Origin: Schoenoplectus triqueter
Lineage: Eukaryota; Streptophyta; Magnoliopsida; Poales; Cyperaceae
Assembly: GCA_964058805.1 (NCBI GenBank)
Contig: CAXKVV010001983.1
Span: 1 to 22,799, forward strand
Reading direction: 5' to 3'
DNA: 22,799 bases
The notes under the pieces were generated by a model. It ran no database searches. It was not told where the DNA came from and saw only the letters and a program-made list of their open reading frames with translations. Within the stretch, counting starts at the first letter, position 1. Each line of letters starts with the position of its first letter. Shown piece by piece: positions 1 through 8,390 of the stretch. Both the position numbers and the translations under genes were made by a program.

Positions 1-520
1 ATCCAAGATGTAGCGCCCATTTTGCTTGTTTAGGAAGGGAGACTGTTATGAGTTTCTGGTATCACGAATGGAGCTTTGATTTACTGAAATATAACTACCA
101 GATTTTATAGTTTATACTCATATGCATTACAAACGGATGAAATGGACAGTACTTTCAAGATAATCTTCCTATTATTGTAATTTTTCTCTTTCAATTTACT
201 GAATTTTCTTTTTTCTACCATTTCTCAACTCTCATGAGACCACACTTTTCTTTCTTTTTGCCCTTTTAATTATGTTCAATAAAAATTGAAGATAGGGTCG
301 TGACCCTTTTCTTTTCTCAAAGAAAACATTGACAGAAGAACCTTGCTGCCTACGAATTACAATTGAGTTTCCATCATTTAATAACATCTTCTTTTATTTT
401 CTTCGCTATATTAAGAACCATGTTAACCTCACAAGCCTTGGTACAACATATAATTATTCTAAGATAATTTTTTTGTCTACATATAGTTATGCATTTAATG
501 ATTAAGAAGAACTTCAACAA
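1..520. other. 3' flank of the P450 gene, no gene seen
   Basis: AT-rich sequence beyond the stop codon of the minus-strand P450. No coding potential, RNA gene or repeat boundary is visible. The 3' untranslated region and polyadenylation site of the P450 should lie here but cannot be fixed from sequence alone. Confidence 0.5.
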
Positions 521-3500
521 TTAAGCATCCTGCAGAGGAACATGCAGTACTGGTATGACATATAGAGGCTTCTTCCTAGCAGTAACCGCACCAAATTCCT
601 CTGTCATGTCCAAGTCCTCTGGCCTCATCCCATCTGGTAGGATCCAATCAAAATGCAACAAAAGTTTAGCTAACGCTGTCTCCACCACTGTGGTACCAAA
701 ACCAATTCCTGGACAACTTCGTCTTCCTGCTCCAAATGGCAAGAGCTCAAAGTTATTACCCTTAAAATCAATGATAGAATTTTCAAATCTCTCTGGTTTG
801 AACTCCTCTGCATCATTCCAGTACTCTTTGTCTCGTCCGAGTGCCCATGCATTAACTACTATGATGGTATTAGATGGAATTGTGTAGCCAAGTAGCTGAC
901 ATGTTTCTTTGCAGAGCCGTGGTAACAAGAGTGGTGCGGGTGGGTGCAACCTCAGGGTTTCTTTGATGACTAATTTCAAATAATTGAGCTCTACAGGGGC
1001 ATTTTCATCAAACTTATTGTTTACACTTGCAGCCCGTCTTACTTCAGCTTGTGCTTTTGCCATTATATCTGGGTTTTTAATTAGTTCAGACATGGCCCAT
1101 TCTATTGCATTTGATACTGTGTCTGTTCCTCCAGTGAATACATCCTGGACAAAGACATCACAATCATATAGACGAAGATTGATTTACTGTTCTTTTAGAA
1201 GAGATTCTTCTAATGAATGTAGCGCAGATTCTTTCTATTGCAAATGAATATGTCACACTTCAATTAATAATAATGGAGTCATGTGTTATTCATATTTGTT
1301 TCTATAAATATGATTTTACCAGTACTTAATTTTCTCTCATTACAAGACAGGACTAAGAAGTATAAGAGGAAGGATCATTTGATAATGATTATCTTCATAA
1401 TCTTGACAATGATTTTTTAACCAAATTTCAATAAGATTGAAAATAGAAAAGTGAATTTGTATCATGTTTTTGGACACGCATATAGGTTAATATTAGTATG
1501 ATGTTCAGAATTAACGATCTTTGAGACAATATATCAAATAATAATGACTTTTATGATCTGAATATTAACCTATATACAACAAAGGGATTAAAGGCTTTGT
1601 TGTATATAGGTTAATATTCAGATCATAAAAGTCAATATTATTTGATATATTGTCTCAAAGATCGTTAATTCTGAACCATTTAAAATTCTGTCATTTGATG
1701 TGCGGTGAATATATGGTATGCGCTATATAGATTATACATATAGTGTTGGGTTTTAAATTTAAACTGTTGTTAATTTTTTTAAATCAAATTGTCAAAATAA
1801 GTAGTTGTCAGATGATAATGTTCATTACATGAACGTTAAATGACAATATTTTATATATTCACTTTGAATTTATTTATCAATATTTTTCACATATCTGTAC
1901 ATTGAATAGCCGTCCTTCAAATATATTTTGCAAACTATATGACATACCATGATAACAGCTTTAATGTTGTCCCATGTGATTGGCACTTCTAGGTCACCAT
2001 ATTGCTTTTCTTTTATCAGAATATCAACCAAATCATATTCATGATCTTCGTCTCCTCCGTTCATTTCTTCCTTTGGATTTTTCAAATGTTCCTGTAGTAT
2101 CTCCTCCAGTATTGAATCCAACTCCCTACACATGTATATAAATTAGTAGAATGTTTCCGTATCAATATGCTTTTATTATTTAAATATGTTTTTCTTTTCC
2201 TTAATTTGGCAAGAAAATATATAGATGCTTGTTAAAATGGAAATCTGAATGTCACTAAAGAAAACCATATAGGGGCAAAAATATTCTCAGAAGAATTGGC
2301 AAGCAATTCCCAAAAGAAACTAAAATTAAGGGCAGCGTAACAGAAGAGATAATTGGGTTTTGTGTTCTAAGAAGCAAACAATTGAACTGTGATGGAGTTT
2401 ATTTTCATTCCAGTAAGCAACCAGCTCATGAGTTTTATGTGAGCCAAACAGAACATACATTTTCGATTACTTTTTGGATAAAGATATTCTTGCGTGCAAT
2501 TAATGACCTTTTTCGTAAATTTAGAGCAACATTTTTCAGATTCAAAAAAATCAAATACATTGCCTTATATTCCTTTTTCTGAAATAAATAAATATAAAGA
2601 TAATCTCGGTCCGTAACTCCGGATGATGGTTGTAATCACTAATTATTTCATGTGTATATTTGTTTTCAGCACCTATATATGCTCGTCTAATAAACTGACT
2701 AAATGACCCTCAATATGAGATGCAGATTTATATGAGAAATTTGTTATACTAATATACTTATTAATGTTTAAGTGTCATGAAAACTGGTCCAGAAAATTTT
2801 GAGTAATTAAATGTTCTTGTTTTTTCTATTGGAAAGATAGATCAGAATATTATTTTGTAGTAGAATAAGTTAATGAATGGATTGGTTATATGACAAACAT
2901 AGCTGATATTATTCCATAATAAAAATACGCATACCGAAAAAAGTAAAATTATGTATTTAACCATTTAAATGTGCACATTTGTATGGAGTTCAATTAATGT
3001 TATGTTGGTTTTGTAAAATTTAATTAGTGCAATTTGGGAAATTGTTAATTGTCTATTAGTTACTTTTAATAATGGAAATTTAGTTTTATTATCTTTTAAT
3101 CGATTACCAAATGGCTTTCACCTGTATCCGCTCAGCTTAAATGATTAATTTTTTGTCCTTGTTTAAATTGATGTTAGATGATGTCAATAAATAAACAATA
3201 TATCACTGATAAAAAAATTCCATATTTAATACCTGTGAATCCTCGCTAATTTTCTTTTTGTTTTCACATCCAACCAACCTAATGAAGAGAAGATATCAGA
3301 TGGGCAGAACCAGGCAGATGTATCCACTGATTCCTTCATAACTTTCAAAAACTCTCTCTGCCTTTTACACTTGCCACCAAATGCTGCACGAAGAACGACA
3401 CTGTTCGATAGCTCGCTTACCATTTCACCCAAATTGATTGGTATACTGTCATTAGAAAATGTGGATAATGTTTTCAGCATGCGACGGACCTCTGCTTGCC

Positions 3501-4314
3501 GGATCCAGGAAAATGATTTGACCCTCTTGGCGGAGAGGAGCTCAGTGACACAAACTTTGCGAAGCTGGCGCCAGTATGGGCCTCTTGAAAAGGCGATGTC
3601 TGTGCATCCATACAAAATTGCTGTTGTGGCAGTTAACATGGGGCGATCGACAAATTTTGCATCCTGTACTTTCATCACCTGTATATGTATGTGTATATGT
3701 GATTGTAGTTTCAGTGACAGAAATTCCCAAACACAATATGCGCGCTTTTGTAAAACTAAAATATGTAGCCGATATTCCCATCAAAAGTTTTAATTACACC
3801 ACAAACAAGGTTCATATACTCATGATCTCAATCACGATGATCACTTGTTCACACACTTCTTTTATATTCAGACATATAAACATGTTGTTAGCCAAACAAT
3901 GGTTAGATACACCATCTGATCCTTGTTTGTGAATTTTTTTTTAGTTGTATATGTTTTGCATTGGGATTAAAGGCTGCTTTATTGTTGTTGTTGTATATGT
4001 TTTTCATGCATGAACACTAAATCAGCAAATGATACCTCTTTTGCAGCATCAGGCGAAGAAATAACGAGAAGCTTAACATCACCGGTTCGAAGGAGCATAA
4101 CAGGTCCAAGTGACCTCGCAAAGTCTCGCAGGGTTTGATGTGGACAACTACAAATTGCTATATGGTGCAGGTTGCCGAGGAATGGGATGGAAGATGGGCC
4201 TGGAGGGAGATTGCTCCTGGACTTGGCTTTGTTTCTTTTGAGGAACAGGAAGGTGAGTGAAAGAAGTACACTAGGAATAAGCAGGCACGGAAGAGAAAGG
4301 AATGCAAGTTCCAT
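521..4314 (-). CDS. CYP71-clan cytochrome P450 monooxygenase, complete, four exons
   Basis: A haem-thiolate monooxygenase, expected to be anchored in the ER membrane and to oxidise a specialised metabolite with electrons from P450 reductase. Exons read 4314-4036, 3678-3233, 2125-1948 and 1144-521; all junctions are GT-AG and phases agree, giving 508 codons, normal for the family. Visible: hydrophobic N-terminal anchor (about residues 2-25), PPGP hinge at 37-40, C-helix WRQLRK, I-helix GGTDT just after the third intron, K-helix ETLR in KETLRLHPP, PERF, and the haem loop PFGAGRRSCPG with the cysteine ligand. The C-terminal half resembles CYP71D/CYP71BE-type enzymes; substrate cannot be inferred. 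Intron 3 (1145-1947) lies directly before the I-helix, where A-type P450s usually have their only intron; introns 1 (3679-4035) and 2 (2126-3232) are extra. Small oddities: GGTDTV rather than AGTDT(T/S), and a shortened FSRGPYW segment before the C-helix. Separate reading-frame pieces could look like a pseudogene, but no stop or frameshift is needed. Confidence 0.92.
1503..1676. repeat. Near-perfect inverted repeat, 82-bp arms, inside P450 intron 3
   Basis: Left arm 1503-1584 and right arm 1595-1676 are reverse complements with a single mismatch (81/82), separated by a 10-nt loop (GGATTAAAGG). Transcribed in either direction it would fold into one long hairpin. A stretch identical to part of the right arm (ATATAGGTTAATATT) also occurs as a partial third copy at about 1481-1495. 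No convincing target duplication flanks the arms, so it is equally compatible with a foldback/MITE-like element and a local inverted duplication. Confidence 0.93.
3963..3999 (+). repeat. Possible 3' tail of a (TTG)n-ending retroposon (SINE/RTE type)
   Basis: In intron 1 of the P450, GGGATTAAAGGCT is followed by a TTGTTGTTGTTG tract. Tobacco TS-type SINEs and plant RTE LINEs are known to end in TTG repeats. The same GGGATTAAAGGCT...TTGTTGTATAT string forms the loop and inner right arm of the intron 3 hairpin (1584-1604). Only the tail is visible; no A/B box body was recognised. Confidence 0.4.
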
Positions 4315-4356
4315 TTTTGCTATTATCGGTGAGAAAGGATAAATTGTTGGCTTATG

Positions 4357-4364
4357 TATATATA
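4357..4364 (-). promoter_or_regulatory. Putative TATA box of the P450 gene
   Basis: TATATATA on the minus strand, about 43 nt upstream of the ATG at 4314, which would leave a very short 5' leader of roughly 10-15 nt. It is the best TATA-like run near the start; since the region is AT-rich, the assignment is tentative. Confidence 0.45.
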
Positions 4365-4365
4365 G

Positions 4366-5168
4366 AAAGTTTTAGCTTCTTATTTGAAGCAACTTAATTG
4401 AGATTCTCGACCGTAAACAAAAATTCCGGTGTATATACAGTGAACTGGTATACACATATATAAAGTTTCTGTTAATGAAGGCTTCCTATTCATGTTAATA
4501 GTTAGTTGAGATATTATTTATATTAATTACTTTTATTTTGAACTTATTTTGCACAGTGATTTTATAATTCAAACTTACATGATATTATTCATACAGGAGG
4601 TATGTAACTACTTGTATATAGTAGAAGTTGCATAAGTTGTTGTTGTTGTTGTTATTATTATTAATAATAATTACTCACTTAATTAACACGAAGGATATTA
4701 ATTAGTGACGTGTGACAGTCAGATCAACAGTTTCTTTTTGTAAAATTGTTGGGAGAAAGAGATGCGCCGCCTGAGGCCAGCACTCCGCTATAAAGCACAA
4801 CTACTGCACCGCCTCCAGTACGTTTTGACAACATATATGTTATAGTCATGTACGTACGGTACATAATTCAAGACATTAATGTGAACAAAAACACATCAAA
4901 ATTATAAATATAACAAAAAAAATTCATTATTATAATATATATAATATTTATTAATATATATAGTCAGACCGTTTTCTATATATATTTTTGAAAATTCACG
5001 TATCATCGTATCTACGATACGTGCACCCTCATCTGTGCAAGATATCTTTGTCACTAATTCGTCAATAAATAATAAATAAAGAAAGACGTTTTAGTTATGA
5101 CAAGTAATTTGAAGTTCATCAATTTGAAAAACAAATAGTCTGCTTCGAGAAAATCAGTAGTAGATAAT
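4366..5168. other. Intergenic, P450 upstream region
   Basis: No gene seen. It holds a (TTG)n/(TTA)n microsatellite at about 4637-4671 and a short GC-richer patch at 4760-4820. At 4998-5023 there is a small hairpin (CACGTATC ... GATACGTG). The upstream promoter of the P450 should lie at the left of this stretch. Confidence 0.5.
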
Positions 5169-5218
5169 CAGTGGCGGAATAAAAAATGATCGGTAAGGAA
5201 TGTTCGGGTTAAAAAAAT
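5169..5218 (+). mobile_element. Truncated left end of a hAT-type MITE, probably interrupted by the LINE
   Basis: Begins CAGTGGCGGA and continues through ATGATCGGTAAGG to TTCGGGTTAAAAAAAT. It matches, in the same order, the left part of the complete MITE at 18729 (CAGGGGCGGA, ACGATCGATAGGG, TTCGGGTTAAAAAAAA). It stops where LINE-derived coding sequence starts. The right end was not clearly found; a faint candidate is GCTGAATCC near 7160. Confidence 0.45.
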
Positions 5219-7008
5219 GGTATGGATCCTGATCTTCCTTCTGGCTATCAAATTCTCAATTTACAGTATTCTGATGATGCAATTAATTTTTTTACATGCT
5301 AATCAACTCATGCTTGAAAAGCTTAAATGGATTTTCATTATATTTCAAGGACTGTTTGGGCTGCATATTAATTTTTCAAAAACTAAGCTTATTCCAGTCA
5401 ATCTTACTTTTGACCAAGGTTCTTTTTATTGTTCAATTTTCAATAGTAAATTAGGAAACTTGTCATTTAAATTTGAGAGTTTGAGTTAATTAGAAAAGAC
5501 TTAATAGGGAGACCTAGATGGGGTTGATTCATCGAATACAAAATACTTTGGATTCATGGAAAGAAAAATTTCTATATATAGGGGGTCGAGTTGTTATGTT
5601 TAATGTTGTTATTTCTACCATACCTCTTTATTATTTATCTATTTATCGGATTTCTAAATGAGTTCTGTAAAAAAATGATGCGTTAATACGACATTTCTTG
5701 TAGGCGGCCATTGATTTTGAGGCATCTAGAAAATATTCTTTGATTGGGTTGGGAGCTATTTATTTACACAAAGAACATGGGGTTTTGGGTGTTCTAGATC
5801 TTAACCTGATGAATATTGTACTTTTGACCAAATGGATATGAAATTTTCATCTTTCTTCTCATACAGGCATATAAATATACTCTTACAGGTTAAGTACAAT
5901 GGATGTTTTGCTGGTAATTTATCATTCTTTTGGAAATATATTGATAAATTAATGCCTTTTATGCGTTTGGATATGAGGAAGATGGTTGGGGTTGGTAAGA
6001 ATATCATATTTTAGCATGATATTTGGTGTAATAATCTGTCTTTTGCTATTGTATTTTTTACTTTATATGTTAAGATTAAATTTGCTAATACTCTTACTGT
6101 GGCAGTTGTTTGGAATAATGGGCAGATTAAAATTCCTTTATTTAGCGGTGCTAGTTTGACATTAAGACAAGAAAAGTGCTGTCATTGAAATTCTTTCTAC
6201 TTTTCCTTTTACTACTCAACAAGATATTGTTTCTTGGTCATTTCTTTCTTCTAGTTTATTTATTGTTCATTCTATATATATATTTCTAAATTTTAGAGGG
6301 GTTAATTCTCTAACTGGTTCAGTATGGAAATAAAAAAATTCACTGAAAATTAAAATTTTTATTTAGTTGCCTTTATAAGGGAAATGCTTCCAACGGATGT
6401 TCTTTTGCATAGGGGCTGGACAAATTTTCCTTTTTGTGTTTTTTTTGTTCTGTATATGAATCTATTGATCATTTATTTATACTATGTGATATAAGTTTTC
6501 GGTTTTGGTCTCACTTTAATGGAAATAATATAAAGGGGTATTTTTCTTATTTTATGTTCTTTTCAGGAATTATGAAATTTAACAATGGCTCTTCATGTTG
6601 AGAATAGGGTTTATATTCAATCTTTGATATGTATATTCTGCTGGAATATTTAAAAACTTAGAAATGTTATTTTTTTTCAAGGGGCAGCCTCTCCTTCATT
6701 TGGTACTTTTATTTTAATATTTTATCTCAATTTTCATTATATACAGGTCTACCAAATGAGACCAGGATGATGTACCATTCAGATGAAGTACTCATCTATT
6801 TAGAGGATATTCAAGCGATAGTACAGCAAAGCGATGACTTAGTTTTAATATTTTCTTATAGTTAGTTTATGCTGTTGGACTTATCTGGTTATATCTTTTG
6901 GTTATCTATTTTTGTTGATTCTTTTTGCTTATAGGTCTAGAGAGGAAGTTGTTACTGCTAACACTTCATTACTTGTATATTTTGGCATGTAGTTTTCGAA
7001 AAAAAAAA
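5219..7008 (+). pseudogene. Decayed L1-type LINE, reverse transcriptase to zf-RVT region
   Basis: A 5'-truncated non-LTR retrotransposon ORF2 with many stops and frameshifts. Landmarks in order: LQYSDDA at about 5261-5281, equivalent to the (Y/F)xDD catalytic motif of reverse transcriptase; a frame change; LKWIFIIFQGLFGLHINF with KTKLIPVN downstream to about 5400; GGRVVMFNVVISTIPLYYLS at 5581-5640, the conserved plant L1 segment; then a zf-RVT region at about 6380-6500 with LPTDVLLHRGW and ESIDHLFILC. A 10-A run at 6999-7008 may be the 3' poly(A) end. Upstream endonuclease and ORF1 are absent. A direct repeat TTAAAAAAATG at about 5209-5219 and about 7040-7050 might be a target duplication but lies beyond the A run, so it is weak. 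Not functional. Confidence 0.85.
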
Positions 7009-7178
7009 TAGAAACCGGTAATCCTTTGAGGCTACTTTTTAAAAAAATGTTATTATTTTTTCTGTGCCTCAATTTTAATTCAGGTCCACACAAAGAATTA
7101 ACCACTTATTTACTTATATTTTTACAATATTTCTTAAAATAAAACTCTATTTTAAACTCGCTGAATCCATATAAACGA

Positions 7179-7187
7179 CCACACGAA
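7179..7187. repeat. MULE left target-site duplication
   Basis: CCACACGAA directly abuts the left TIR; an identical copy follows the right TIR. Confidence 0.95.
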
Positions 7188-7218
7188 CAGATTTTATTAA
7201 AAACAATAATTAATAAAA
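7188..7218 (+). repeat. MULE left terminal inverted repeat
   Basis: 31 bp, AT-rich, starting CAGATTTTATTAAAAA. It matches the reverse complement of 14697-14727 at 30 of 31 positions (C against T at position 17). Unlike the right end, a spacer of about 54 bp (7219-7272) separates it from the palindromic boxes. Confidence 0.95.
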
Positions 7219-7272
7219 TAATATTATTAATAATAAGACTGATAACGGTTAAATTCTAAATATACGAATCGT

Positions 7273-7370
7273 AACGCGCCACTGGCTCTGGCGCGGGTGA
7301 AACGCGCCACTGCCAGTGGCGCGTTTCCTTATTATAAGGAAACGCGCCACTGGCAGTGGCGCGTTTCACC
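7273..7370. repeat. Left cluster of three GC-rich palindromic boxes
   Basis: Boxes at 7273-7296 (degenerate, ACTGGCTCTGG centre), 7300-7326 and 7340-7366. The two good boxes are 13-bp inverted arms around one central base with core GCGCCACTGCCAGTGGCGC. Their centres are C and G respectively, so the pair 7295-7371 is itself one larger palindrome with TTATTATAA at its middle. The cluster ends six bases before a TATA box. Possible roles: transposase or PMD-protein binding sites, or promoter elements. These roles are inferred only. Confidence 0.95.
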
Positions 7371-7372
7371 CA

Positions 7373-7380
7373 TATAAATA
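7373..7380 (+). promoter_or_regulatory. TATA box of the PMD gene
   Basis: TATAAATA directly downstream of the palindromic boxes, facing into the element. Transcription would start about 30 nt on (around 7403), at the edge of the purine-rich leader. The same octamer stands in mirror position at the other end of the MULE. Confidence 0.75.
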
Positions 7381-7409
7381 CCAAACGCGCAGGTATGATG
7401 CGCGGTGTT

Positions 7410-7533
7410 GAGAGGAGAGAGAAAGAGAGAAAGGAAGAGAGAGAGAAAGAGAGAAAGAAAGAGAGAAAGAGAGAAGAAGAGAGAGAAAGAGAGAGGAAGA
7501 GAGAGGGGAAGAGAAGAGAAGAGGAAGAAAAAA
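7410..7533 (+). repeat. 124-nt purine-only (GA-rich) tract in the PMD 5' leader
   Basis: Uninterrupted A/G sequence made of irregular GAGA, GAAA and GGAA units. It falls between the predicted start site and the splice donor at 7573/7574, so it would form most of the first, non-coding exon. The Arg/Glu-rich open frame across it (ending TGA at 7571) is what any GA repeat encodes and is not counted as a gene. Confidence 0.9.
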
Positions 7534-7607
7534 CGTACGCGAGCATTTTTGTGTTTGGATTTTGCAATTGAAGGTAATTTTATATAAATATAATTTAATT
7601 ATCTAGA

Positions 7608-8200
7608 TTAATTATAATTTAATTTAATTGTGTAGATTAATTATAATTTAATTTAATTATGTAGATTAATTATGTAGATTAATTATAATTTATATGTGAA
7701 ATTATGTAGATTAATTATAATTTAATTATGTATATTATAATTTAATTTAATTGTGTAGATTAATTATAATTTAATTTAATTGTGTAGATTAATTATAATT
7801 TAATTTAATTGTGTAGATTAATTATAATTTAATTTAATTGTGTAGATTAATTATGTATATTATAATTTAATTTAATTGTGTAGATTAATTATGTAGATTA
7901 ATTATAATTTAATTTAATTATGTAGATTAATTATAATTTAATTTAATTGTGTAGATTAATTATGTAGATTAATTATAATTTAATTTAATTATGTAGATTA
8001 ATTATAATTTAATTATGTATATTATAATTTAATTTAATTGTGTAGATTAATTATAATTTAATTTAATTATGTAGATTAATTATAATTTAATTTAATTATG
8101 TAGATTAATTATAATTTAATTTAATTGTGTACATTAATTATGTAGATTAATTATAATTTAATTATGTAGATTAATTATAATTTAATTATGTAGATTAATT
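7608..8200 (+). repeat. AT-rich 29-bp minisatellite inside the PMD 5' UTR intron
   Basis: Tandem copies of a 29-bp unit (TTAATTATAATTTAATTTAA followed by TTGTGTAGA or TTATGTAGA), intermixed with shortened units containing TTAATTATGTAGA. It fills most of a predicted 814-bp leader intron: donor AAG/GTAATT at 7573/7574, acceptor TTTACTAG at 8387, four bases before the ATG at 8391. Confidence 0.9.
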
Positions 8201-8390
8201 GTACGTTTAATTGAAGATTAATTGTACGTTTAAATGTGAAGATTAATTCTAGATTTATATATTATTTAATTATAAATTAATTAGGCTTTTAATTGTAGAA
8301 TTTATTGATTATTTAATTATATGATAGATAGATTAAAAATGAAGTACAATAATTATAAATTAATTATGAAATGAATTTTTTTACTAGATA

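Noticed and set aside
521..4314. P450 pieces as a set of pseudogene fragments
   Set aside because: Four exons join by GT-AG introns in consistent phases and retain all key motifs; no lesion needs to be assumed.
4998..5080. Hairpin CACGTATC...GATACGTG and following GC-richer patch as a named element
   Set aside because: It vaguely recalls dispersed asterid repeats but no ends, duplication or family could be shown.
7256..7571. Open frames over the GA tract (Ser/Leu-rich on minus, Arg/Glu-rich on plus)
   Set aside because: They are translations of palindromes and purine repeats with no family signature; the plus-strand frame ends before the leader intron.
7608..8200. CRISPR-like array
   Set aside because: Head-to-tail minisatellite with no unique spacers, in a plant nuclear genome.
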